Shown: positions 30,833-36,831 of the stretch, piece after piece
Layout: every line of letters starts with the position of its first letter
Numbering within the stretch: the first letter of the stretch is position 1
Assembly (NCBI GenBank): GCA_016286445.1
Contig: JAEESS010000020.1
Coordinates: forward strand, 1 to 36,831
From: Bacillota bacterium
Lineage (GTDB): Bacteria; Bacillota; Clostridia; Christensenellales; CAG-138
DNA: 36,831 nucleotides
Direction: 5' to 3'
Notes under the pieces: model-generated
What the model was told of the DNA's origin: nothing
Database searches by the model: none
What the model saw: the letters and a program-made list of their open reading frames with translations, nothing else
Translations under genes and position numbers: made by a program

Positions 30833-31719
30833 TCAAGCTCACCTCCCGCCAGTTTGATGGATTCCAAGAGACAGCGCTTTGCCATTTCGACCGCGATATG
30901 CTGACGGAACGCCTTAGAAGCACGCCACGAATCGCGCGGGTTGATGTCGTTGAGCACCGCAAGTCCGAACCGGTCGATCAGCCCGTAGGAGATCGGCTGA
31001 CCGTTTGCAACGGCTTCCGCGCTTATCGCGCGCATCGGGACGGGTCCCGCGACGCCGTAGGCGATCCTTGCGCGCTCAATCGTCCGTTTGTCCGCCGAAA
31101 GCCGCACGTTGACCGAGCAGCCGAGCGTCGCGATGTCCATGGCGTTGCGCATCGCATACTTGATATAGTGTCCGAAGGTGTTCTCATAGCTTTCCTTCGG
31201 AATCAGGATCGCAGTCTGAATCTCGCCGTCCTCGACGCGGATATCGACCTGTCCCGCACGGATATAGAACTCCTTGATCGGAAGCCGCCGGATGCCGTTT
31301 TTGCCGGTCAGCTCGACGATCGCCTCCCATGCGTGCAGCGTCGATGCGGAATCCGCGCTCGTGACGCCGTTGCAGGTGTTGCCGCCGATCGTGCCGATGT
31401 TGCGGATCTGCGGACCGCCGACCATGTCGACCGCCTCGCCCAGCACGTTGATGTATTTCTGGATGATCGGATCGCGCGTGATGTGCGAAAAGCTCGTCAG
31501 ACTGCCGATACGGATGTTCTCGTTTTCGTCGATCGAAATACCGCGCAGTTCGTCGAGTCCGTAAATCGAAATCAGTTCCTTGCCCGCGCGCTTGCCTTCG
31601 CGCATCTGCACCAGCACGTCGCTGCCGCCCGCAATGATCTGCGCTTCCGGATGCTCCAAACGAAGCTCGACCGCGTTCTGCACGCTTGTCGCCTCGTACA
31701 ATGCCTTCAAATCGTACAT
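30829..31719 (-). CDS. xdhB: xanthine dehydrogenase-type FAD-binding subunit
   Basis: This roughly 296-residue FAD-binding (CO-dehydrogenase flavoprotein-like) subunit has the FAD motifs IIAGGSDVLVQMREG and QIRNIGTIGGNTCNG, and a C-terminal CODH-FAD domain (about 180-290). It passes electrons to the cellular acceptor, probably NAD+ or ferredoxin. ATG 31719 has GGAGG 9 nt upstream; the frame runs further upstream without support. It starts 1 bp after the end of the large-subunit gene and overlaps the Fe-S subunit gene by 4 nt. Confidence 0.94.
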   Translation of the reverse strand: MYDLKALYEATSVQNAVELRLEHPEAQIIAGGSDVLVQMREGKRAGKELISIYGLDELRGISIDENENIRIGSLTSFSHITRDPIIQKYINVLGEAVDMVGGPQIRNIGTIGGNTCNGVTSADSASTLHAWEAIVELTGKNGIRRLPIKEFYIRAGQVDIRVEDGEIQTAILIPKESYENTFGHYIKYAMRNAMDIATLGCSVNVRLSADKRTIERARIAYGVAGPVPMRAISAEAVANGQPISYGLIDRFGLAVLNDINPRDSWRASKAFRQHIAVEMAKRCLLESIKLAGGELE

Positions 31720-31720
31720 C

Positions 31721-34033
31721 TTATTTGCCCTCCTCAAAGGAATCACGGATCAGTCCCGCTTCGGTGAACGCCGCAAAGAGATTGTGCGGATTCATCGGAA
31801 GCGTCCTAAGCGCGACGCCGGTCGCGTTGTAAATCGCGTTGCGGATCGCCGGCGCGCCGGAGCATGCCGGCGGCTCGCCGAGCGCCTTGGTGCCGAACAC
31901 GCTCGTCGGTTCGGGATTCTCGACAAACGCCGCTTCGAGGTCCGGATGGTCCATGAACGTCGAAAGCTTGTAGTCCAGAAGATTGTTGTTGAGCGGTCTG
32001 CCGGTCTTCTGGTCGAACAGGAGCTGTTCGGACAGACCGTAGCCGATTGCCATCGACATGCCGCCGTGCACCTGCGCTTCCGCAAGCGCCGGATTGATCA
32101 GCGTGCCGCAGTCGTGGACGTTGACGATGTTCTTGACCGTGACCTTGCACATCGGGATATCGACCTCGACCTCCGCGAACGTGCAGCCGAACGAATACGC
32201 ATTGTTCTGGATCGTGAACGTGCTTTCCGCGGTGATATGCTCGCTGTCCTGCTGATTGTACTGCGCGGTCATGGCAAGCTCCTTCAGCGAGATCAGCACC
32301 TTGCCGTCGCCCTTACGGACCACGTTTCCGTCGACGATGTCCATGTTGTCGACCGACTGGCGCGTAAGCTTGTTCGCGTACTCGAAAATCTTCTTTCTGA
32401 GGATCTCCGCGGTCTGCCGGATCGAGAAGCCCGCAACGTACGTCTGCCGCGACGCGTACGCGCCGAGTCCCGTCGGCGTGATGTCGGTGTCCTGACAGGA
32501 GATCACATGCACGTCGCGGTAGTTCTTCAGGCCGATCGCCTGCGCCGCCATCTGCGCAAACGCGGTGTCCGCGCCCTGTCCGATCTCGGTCTCGCCGCAC
32601 TGCATCGTCACCGTGCCGTCGAGATTCAGCAGCATGCGGTTGGAGGTCGTTTCGAGCGCGATCGGCCAGACCGCCGTATTGTACCAGAACGACGCGCAGC
32701 CGATGCCGCGGCGGACCGGTCCTTTGTCGAGCGCGAATTCCGCTTTCTTGCGGTCGTAATCGATCAGTTCCTTGCCCTTTTCGAGGCATTCGCGGTGCGA
32801 GTCGTAGTAGTTGACGTTCTTCGAGAAGCCGTCCTCAAATCCCTTCGGCATGATGAAGCGGTCGCGGTATTCGACCGGATCCATGCCGATCGCGTGCGCG
32901 CATTCGTCGATGTTGGAATCGTTCGCAAACGACGCCTGCGGCATGCCGTAGCCGCGCATCGCGCCCGCCGCGGGGATGTTCGTATAGACGGTGTAGGCGT
33001 CGCATTCCATGTTGTCGCACGGATAGAGCTGCGGGAACGAGCCCATCGCCTTTGCGACGATGCTGTGCCCGTGGCTTGCGTACGCGCCCTGGTTCGAAAA
33101 GAGATCGACCTTTCTTGCCGCCATGCTGCCGTCAGGACGGATCCAACTCGTGATGTGGAAGCGGATCGCGTGGCGGACGCGGTTCGAAACGAACGTCTCC
33201 TCTCTGGAGCAGTCGATCCGGACAAGCCGCCCGCCGACCTGCGTGGAGCACCACGCGCAGAGCGGTTCGTACAGCGCGTCCTGCTTGTTGCCGAAGCCGC
33301 CGCCGATGTACGGCTTGATGATCTCGATGTCCGCCCAGGGACGTCCGAGCGCCTGTCCGACGACGCGGCGCACGATATGCGGAATCTGCGTGGAGCTCAC
33401 GACCGTGATTCTGCCGTTTTCCTCGTACGCGTAGCAGCCGTGGTTCTCGATGTGGCAGTGCTGCACCGTCGGCGTGTTGTACCAGCCCTCGACCTTGATG
33501 AGCCCGGGCTCCTTGATCGCTTCTTCGTAATTGCCCTTGCGGATCGACGTATGCTTCAGAATGTTGTGCGGGGCGTTCTCATGCAGCTGCGGCGCGCCGT
33601 CCTCCATCGCCTTCTGCGCGTCGAGCACGAACGGAAGCGCTTCGTATTCGACCTTGATCGCGCGCACGCCCTGCATTGCCGCAACCTCGTCCTGGGCGAT
33701 CACGACCGCAACGTCGTCGCCCCAGTAGCGCACATGACGGTTCAGAAGTCTTCTGTCCGCAACGTCCTGATGCCCCGGATCCATCGACCACGGATGCCCC
33801 GCCGTCGGGAAATCAATCTCCGGCACGTCGAAGCAGGTCAAAACCTTGACGACGCCCTTGATCCTTTCGGCTTCGGAGGTATCGACCGACTTCACAAATC
33901 CGTGCGCGATCTCCGCATGCTTGATTCTCACATAGAGCGCGCCGCCGGGGATGCGGTCCTCATAGTATTTGGTCCGTCCGGTCGCCTTGTCGAACGCGTC
34001 CACACGGATCTCGCTTTTGCCAACGATGCTCAT
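31721..34033 (-). CDS. xdhA: xanthine dehydrogenase-type molybdopterin-binding subunit
   Basis: This 770-residue large subunit has an aldehyde-oxidase/XDH a/b-hammerhead N-terminal domain (about 20-125) and a molybdopterin-cytosine-dinucleotide domain. Hallmarks are YIGGGFGNKQDA, AMRGYGMPQ, CGETEIGQGADT and FGTKALGEPPACSG with the catalytic Glu of GEPP. It hydroxylates a purine or other N-heterocycle using a Mo centre. The first-shell motifs are conserved, so it should be active. An AAAGGAA element precedes the ATG. No cofactor sulfuration gene, purine permease or purinolytic gene is adjacent, so the substrate is uncertain. Confidence 0.94.
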   Translation of the reverse strand: MSIVGKSEIRVDAFDKATGRTKYYEDRIPGGALYVRIKHAEIAHGFVKSVDTSEAERIKGVVKVLTCFDVPEIDFPTAGHPWSMDPGHQDVADRRLLNRHVRYWGDDVAVVIAQDEVAAMQGVRAIKVEYEALPFVLDAQKAMEDGAPQLHENAPHNILKHTSIRKGNYEEAIKEPGLIKVEGWYNTPTVQHCHIENHGCYAYEENGRITVVSSTQIPHIVRRVVGQALGRPWADIEIIKPYIGGGFGNKQDALYEPLCAWCSTQVGGRLVRIDCSREETFVSNRVRHAIRFHITSWIRPDGSMAARKVDLFSNQGAYASHGHSIVAKAMGSFPQLYPCDNMECDAYTVYTNIPAAGAMRGYGMPQASFANDSNIDECAHAIGMDPVEYRDRFIMPKGFEDGFSKNVNYYDSHRECLEKGKELIDYDRKKAEFALDKGPVRRGIGCASFWYNTAVWPIALETTSNRMLLNLDGTVTMQCGETEIGQGADTAFAQMAAQAIGLKNYRDVHVISCQDTDITPTGLGAYASRQTYVAGFSIRQTAEILRKKIFEYANKLTRQSVDNMDIVDGNVVRKGDGKVLISLKELAMTAQYNQQDSEHITAESTFTIQNNAYSFGCTFAEVEVDIPMCKVTVKNIVNVHDCGTLINPALAEAQVHGGMSMAIGYGLSEQLLFDQKTGRPLNNNLLDYKLSTFMDHPDLEAAFVENPEPTSVFGTKALGEPPACSGAPAIRNAIYNATGVALRTLPMNPHNLFAAFTEAGLIRDSFEEGK

Positions 34034-34076
34034 ACCGTTTCCTTTCCTGCCATGAATACAGTCTCGATTTGTGTAT

Positions 34077-34100
34077 GCTTATACGTATATCAAGTATACC
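34077..34100 (-). promoter_or_regulatory. possible promoter/operator of the xdh operon
   Basis: TATACT (minus strand, 34093-34098) could be a -10, but the -35 is poor. Downstream lies the AT-rich palindromic core TATACGTATA (minus-strand orientation), which might be an operator. The evidence is weak. Confidence 0.3.
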
Positions 34101-34161
34101 ACCTTTCGATTCATTCGAAAAGAGGGTAAATATTCAAATTCATTATCTTTTTGAGAGAATA

Positions 34162-34195
34162 ACGAAAAAACGGCGCCGTTTCGCGGACGCCGTTT
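34162..34195 (-). terminator. terminator of the YunG-like gene
   Basis: AACGGCG (34169-34175) pairs with CGCCGTT (34188-34194) around a GC-rich loop and is followed on the minus strand by TTTTTT. It is about 12 nt after the stop at 34207 and could work in both directions. Confidence 0.75.
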
Positions 34196-34206
34196 ATTTT
34201 GTGCAG

Positions 34207-34548
34207 TCAGACCTTTGATTTTGCTTCGAGCAGACGCTGTCCGAGCAGCAGATACCGGCGGTATTTCTCGTCCTTTGCAAAATGCACGTCGCGGAACTGC
34301 TCCGGACGGTTGCGGTAATCGAGCGCGACGTCTTTGAACTGCTCGCTTGTGAGATCGAAAACGCAGTCTCCGACCACGTTGAAGCAATGGAAACTGCCGT
34401 CCGGAAGCGGTACGCCGCAGACCTTTCCGCCGAAGATGTCCTGCAGCAGAAACGCGGTGATCGAGCACTGTCCGAGCGTCGGGTTCTCCCCGCTCCATTC
34501 CGAACGCATGCGCGGCGCGCAGGTCTCGACGCACCAGGCGTCCTTCAA
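34207..34548 (-). CDS. YunG-like family protein
   Basis: This protein of about 113 residues resembles the YunG family. Typical elements are AWCVETCAPRMRSEW, NPTLGQCSITAFLLQDIFGG, a strand with SFHCFNVV, and DCVFDLTSEQF. The function of YunG is unknown. The first usable codon in this frame is TTG 34548, 12 nt beyond a GGGAG element, a long spacing. The frame continues upstream through YDL to an in-frame TAA that is also the stop of the preceding small gene. Family members usually begin a few residues before the AWS-type motif, so the start here is atypical. Confidence 0.7.
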   Translation of the reverse strand: MKDAWCVETCAPRMRSEWSGENPTLGQCSITAFLLQDIFGGKVCGVPLPDGSFHCFNVVGDCVFDLTSEQFKDVALDYRNRPEQFRDVHFAKDEKYRRYLLLGQRLLEAKSKV

Positions 34549-34557
34549 AAGGTCGTA

Positions 34558-34791
34558 TTACTCCCGCGGCGTCCGACCTTCCGCATCCGTGATATCCGCA
34601 TGCTCCCAGCCGTAGAAGCGGTACGGTCCGATCTCTTTCCGTTCGAGCGAAACGGAAACCTCGTATCCGCCGATATTCGGATCGAGGAGCCCTTCGATGC
34701 GCTCCCTGTACCAGTCTTTGATCTGTTCGTCGGTCAGTTCGCATTTTTCTCCGCGCGTGCGGATCGTGACGGTGACGGTCTGCTGTTCCAT
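34558..34791 (-). CDS. small protein of unknown function, same frame as the YunG-like gene
   Basis: This 77-residue protein is rich in Glu, Arg and Thr (MEQQTVTVTIRTRGEKCEL; then DWYRERIEGLLDPN). It has no TM segment or recognised motif. GGAGG lies 4 nt before the ATG, and a good promoter precedes it (34821-34849). Its TAA stop is followed in the same frame by the YunG-like coding region, so this may be a broken fusion, a read-through pair or a small partner protein with coupled translation. Confidence 0.65.
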   Translation of the reverse strand: MEQQTVTVTIRTRGEKCELTDEQIKDWYRERIEGLLDPNIGGYEVSVSLERKEIGPYRFYGWEHADITDAEGRTPRE

Positions 34792-34820
34792 AGGTCCTCC
34801 GAAATGCTTTATGATATGGT

Positions 34821-34849
34821 ATTATACGGGAATCGCGCCGGAAAGTAAA
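34821..34849 (-). promoter_or_regulatory. sigma-A promoter for the small protein/YunG unit
   Basis: On the minus strand TTTACT (34844-34849) and a perfect TATAAT (34821-34826) are separated by 17 bp. Confidence 0.7.
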
Positions 34850-34903
34850 GACCGCAAATCGGAGCGGGTATCGGGGAAAACGTACGAACGGCAGCGAAAC
34901 CAA

Positions 34904-35515
34904 TCAAACGGTCATTACATGCCAGATGACAGGGTTTGCAAAACCGCAGGCGGTGTAAAGCGCATAGGGGTTGCTTTCATTGTTGACGCGTCCGGAGACC
35001 GTCGCAAAACTTGCAGGACCTTTCATTCGTTTCAATAATTCGCATACCACAAACGTGCCCAGCCCCCGTCTTCTGTGATCGGGTGAGACCTGAATCCATT
35101 CAAGCACCCCTTCTCCGATGCGTGAATCCAGTTCGGCAATACCGGAAGCAACGACTGAACCGCTTGATGTGCTTTTGACCGCAACCCACAGCTCCGGTCG
35201 GTATACGCTGCGCGTCTGACAGGATAAAAGTTCCTCAGTTGTCACGCTTTCGTTTGTGTAGCACGAACGAATGTGCTGCGCAAAACCCGCAGCGCTCAAT
35301 TGCACGAGCATATAACCGGCCGGCAGCCGGGTCTCTTTGACCGTCTTCAGATCATGCATCAGCTTGAAATACGGTTCATCCTTTTCGCAAAGCGGCAGCA
35401 ATGACGCATCCTTCACGATCCGGATGTGATCGGGAACGGCGATGGATTCTGTTTTCCAGTACGGAAGCGAGGAAGCCCCGCACGGATCGGCAAAATAGTC
35501 TTCTTTACGAATCAT
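34904..35515 (-). CDS. GNAT family N-acetyltransferase
   Basis: This 203-residue protein has an N-terminal region of about 100 residues (EDEPYFKLMHDLK) without clear identity, then a GNAT core with WIQVSPDHRRRGLGTFVVCELL (RRRGLG as the acetyl-CoA loop). A C-terminal NESNPYALYTACGF completes the fold. No convincing Shine-Dalgarno precedes ATG 35515, so the start is less certain, although the N-terminal residues look protein-like. The gene lies between the YunG unit and a copy of the hairpin repeat. The acceptor is unknown. Confidence 0.8.
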   Translation of the reverse strand: MIRKEDYFADPCGASSLPYWKTESIAVPDHIRIVKDASLLPLCEKDEPYFKLMHDLKTVKETRLPAGYMLVQLSAAGFAQHIRSCYTNESVTTEELLSCQTRSVYRPELWVAVKSTSSGSVVASGIAELDSRIGEGVLEWIQVSPDHRRRGLGTFVVCELLKRMKGPASFATVSGRVNNESNPYALYTACGFANPVIWHVMTV

Positions 35516-35550
35516 GGTTTTGTTTCGCTGTGTTGATGGACGAAATCAGC

Positions 35551-35635
35551 ATCACGCGAAGCGGGATTTCACGCTTCAGCGATTTCACCCGCCGCATACG
35601 GATTTCACCCGTCCGGAAGGACGGATCTCGATGCA
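35551..35635. repeat. GATTTCACC hairpin repeat, copy 1 (partial)
   Basis: This is a series of short stem-loops separated by GATTTCACC-type spacers: CGCGAAGCG, CGCTTCAGCG-like, a degenerate GCCG...CGG and GTCCGGAAGGAC. The spacers occur at 35564, 35580 and 35600. It matches the right half of 36529-36704 nearly base for base but lacks the left half. It lies between the GNAT start and the DUF3885-like gene and contains no plausible gene. Confidence 0.75.
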
Positions 35636-35658
35636 AAAGCACGCTTCCGCGTGTTTTT
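35636..35658. terminator. hairpin terminator after the DUF3885-like gene
   Basis: CACGC and GCGTG pair around TTCC, with A and T runs extending the stem. It is 75 nt beyond the DUF3885-like stop on the minus strand and is fused to the hairpin repeat. Confidence 0.7.
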
Positions 35659-35733
35659 TCTGTGAAAGTCCACGTAAAAGGACTCCGGCAAATCAGACGA
35701 ACAGTCGAAATACATAGCTGAGCGCGTTATGGA

Positions 35734-36414
35734 TCACATGCCATGTGCCAATCTTTTTTCCATCTCTTCCACATCATACGGGAGAAAAAACGGTTTCAAC
35801 AAGGGATAGTATTCCCGCATCTTTTCATAAGTTGAAAAAACGATATCGCATCCTCGGTCGTCATAGACTGAAAAGATACATTCATTTTGGAAGGAAACCA
35901 GGCTGACATCGGAGTTATTGTCATCTTTGATCTGTTTTTCTATCAAATCAAGATCGTCAAAACCAACGCCGTCTGCATAACATACGATCCTGTTTCTACG
36001 GGTTAACCCGGCGTCCGCGTCTGTTGGATCGTCATATGTCTTCAAATCTTTTACACTTACATGCCGATAATTCATCATCATTTCCGACAAAAAGCGAAGC
36101 GAGCGCATCTCAGCACACAGTCGAAGATCTATGATTCTGCTGATATCCTCAGAATTACTGCCAAACAAGTCTTTTTCAGCGTCACCGGTATCAGACCAGT
36201 CATACATCCAGTAATTGAAAAGAATGGCGTCTGCTTTTTGAGGAAAAAGAATATGATATATGCTCGCCGCCCTTTCACGGGCGTTTTTCATATACTCCTC
36301 GGTCGTATCCCCGATTCCCAGTTCGCACCGAAGTGCATACGGGTTTGAGTAGAAATATGGCTGAAGATAATCAAATGACTGGTCAAGTATGAGCTTTTCA
36401 ATCGTGCTTTTCAT
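35734..36414 (-). CDS. DUF3885-like protein of unknown function
   Basis: This 226-residue soluble protein has NPYALRCELGIGD near the N-terminus and RAASIYHILFPQKADAILFNYWMYDW. These match my recollection of DUF3885 domains, often found in Bacillota accessory loci. The C-terminal part contains CIFSVYDDRGCDIVF and a final KPFFLPYDVEEMEKRL. No catalytic motif is evident. AAGGAG lies 7 nt before the ATG. The gene is markedly AT-rich compared with its neighbours and is bracketed by two copies of the hairpin repeat next to a tRNA gene, suggesting acquisition. Some relatives act as immunity-type proteins, but that is speculation here. Confidence 0.72.
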   Translation of the reverse strand: MKSTIEKLILDQSFDYLQPYFYSNPYALRCELGIGDTTEEYMKNARERAASIYHILFPQKADAILFNYWMYDWSDTGDAEKDLFGSNSEDISRIIDLRLCAEMRSLRFLSEMMMNYRHVSVKDLKTYDDPTDADAGLTRRNRIVCYADGVGFDDLDLIEKQIKDDNNSDVSLVSFQNECIFSVYDDRGCDIVFSTYEKMREYYPLLKPFFLPYDVEEMEKRLAHGM

Positions 36415-36460
36415 CTATTCTCCTTGATATTGATCATCATAAGTCTTCATGATACTGTTG

Positions 36461-36489
36461 ATTATACTGGAGTATTCAGAAAAAAGCAA
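36461..36489 (-). promoter_or_regulatory. sigma-A promoter for the DUF3885-like gene
   Basis: On the minus strand TTGCTT (36484-36489) and a perfect TATAAT (36461-36466) are separated by 17 bp. The -35 overlaps the edge of the repeat that follows. Confidence 0.65.
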
Positions 36490-36526
36490 CAAAGAAACTT
36501 CTCTTGTCCAGGCAGACAAAAGAGGG
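36486..36526. repeat. CCTCTTTTG-type hairpin repeat, copy 3 (degenerate)
   Basis: The form CAACAAAGAAACTTCTCTTG...CAGACAAAAGAGG keeps the flanking CAACAA and the CAGACAAAAGAGG arm of copies 1 and 2, but its left arm has mismatches. It is joined directly to the larger hairpin repeat. Confidence 0.65.
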
Positions 36527-36528
36527 AA

Positions 36529-36704
36529 GTGAAATCGTTCGCTTTGCTCACGGTGAAATCAACGGCTGACGCCGCTGGTGAAATCGTTCGGCTGTGCCTC
36601 ACGGTGAATTGAACTCCGTCCTTCACCCCGCGAAGCGGGATTTCACCGCTTCAGCGATTTCACCCGCCGGAGGCGGATTTCACCCGTCCGAAAGGACGGA
36701 TTTC
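36529..36704. repeat. GATTTCACC hairpin repeat, copy 2 (complete, long imperfect palindrome)
   Basis: The left half has GGTGAAAT-type units at 36529, 36552, 36577 and 36603. The right half has GATTTCACC-type units at 36638, 36656, 36675 and 36698, each separated by a short self-complementary stem such as GCCGGAGGC and GTCCGAAAGGAC. The two halves are imperfect inverted repeats. Reading frames through it are an artefact. Together with the promoter, copy 3 of the CCTCTTTTG repeat and the tRNA terminator it accounts for the 327-nt gene-free gap. Confidence 0.8.
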
Positions 36705-36708
36705 GTTG

Positions 36709-36740
36709 AAAAAAGCACTTGCCGAAGCAAGTGCTTTTTT
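36709..36740. terminator. terminator of tRNA-Gln
   Basis: A 13-bp stem (36709-36721 with 36728-36740, including A and T runs) has loop CCGAAG. It directly follows the tRNA-Gln 3' end on the minus strand and is nearly identical to the hairpin at 16038-16069. Confidence 0.85.
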
Positions 36741-36741
36741 C

Positions 36742-36815
36742 TGGCTGCCGAACTAGGATTCGAACCTAGACAATACGAGTCAGAGTCGTAGGTGCTACCA
36801 TTACACAATTCGGCA
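36742..36815 (-). tRNA. tRNA-Gln (anticodon CTG)
   Basis: A 74-nt cloverleaf includes an encoded CCA. The acceptor stem is TGCCGAA with TTCGGCA and discriminator G. The anticodon stem is TACGA/TCGTA with loop CTCTGAC, giving CTG for codon CAG. The weak U1-A72 pair and G73 fit glutamine tRNAs. Its promoter lies beyond the window edge. Confidence 0.95.
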
Positions 36816-36831
36816 TTATCCTCAGAAAATC

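Noticed and set aside
31580-34129. A long plus-strand open frame opposite xdhA and xdhB
   Set aside because: Same cause: antisense shadow of GC-rich genes, without a ribosome binding site or recognisable protein sequence.
34558-34560. Recoding of the TAA as a special amino acid
   Set aside because: No known stop-recoding system uses TAA in this lineage, and no stimulatory structure was evident; a simple mutation or re-initiation is more likely.
35551-36704. CRISPR array
   Set aside because: The GATTTCACC units are short, flank self-complementary stems, occur in both orientations, and there are no unique spacers or cas genes.
36594-36791. A small open frame running through the hairpin repeat and into tRNA-Gln
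   Set aside because: It is encoded by repeat and tRNA sequence, has no ribosome binding site, and has no protein-like conservation that can be seen.

Overview
The window looks like a chromosomal segment of a spore-forming-lineage Bacillota, most likely class Clostridia and plausibly an uncultured gut member. Supporting signs are: a spoIVFA/spoIVFB-like pair in the classic block with rplU-prp-rpmA; an L27 that carries the Prp-cleaved N-terminal extension found in Bacillota; the tilS-hpt-ftsH cluster; a CD1247-type zinc-ribbon protein; strong GGAGG ribosome binding sites; several TTG starts; and sigma-A promoters with 16-17 bp spacers. Core genes are clearly GC-rich. Two patches beside tRNA genes (about 16.0-17.6 kb and 35.7-36.5 kb) are visibly AT-richer. 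No rRNA, CRISPR array, transposase, integrase or phage gene was seen.

Layout. At 0-1.8 kb (minus) a NifU-like scaffold gene and a GGGtGRT-family gene form an operon, divergent from a YhhN-rmuC operon (1.8-3.8 kb, plus). An XRE regulator fused to a zinc ribbon follows and converges on an S9 peptidase. From 6.8 to 16 kb the minus strand carries an AllH/DUF2877-like gene, the M24 peptidase-efp-CD1247 operon, the tilS-hpt-ftsH-PHP operon and a 2-hydroxyacid dehydrogenase. Each of these transcription units has a recognisable promoter and hairpin terminator.

The 16-21.2 kb segment is accessory. It holds a CPBP protease and a GNAT gene, each followed by the same type of 3' repeat and hairpin, then tRNA-Ala(CGC), tRNA-Ser(GGA) and another GNAT gene. 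After these comes a PadR repressor with two tandem, paralogous membrane proteins behind a consensus promoter that carries an inverted-repeat operator, and then a fourth acetyltransferase.

From 21.3 to 28.3 kb (minus) lies a conserved block: spoIVFA-like, spoIVFB-like, two radical-SAM-associated genes, RNase G/E, then rplU (with a structured L21-type leader), prp and rpmA. An L,D-transpeptidase lipoprotein and a small lipoprotein/membrane pair follow to 30.2 kb. A three-subunit xanthine-dehydrogenase-type molybdoenzyme occupies 30.3-34.0 kb.

The right end contains a YunG-like gene separated from an upstream small gene only by an in-frame TAA, another GNAT gene, a DUF3885-like gene, and two copies of a repeat built from short hairpins separated by GATTTCACC. 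It ends with tRNA-Gln(CTG). The most unusual material is this hairpin repeat, the shared 3' modules of the AT-rich single genes, and the PadR/tandem-membrane-protein module.
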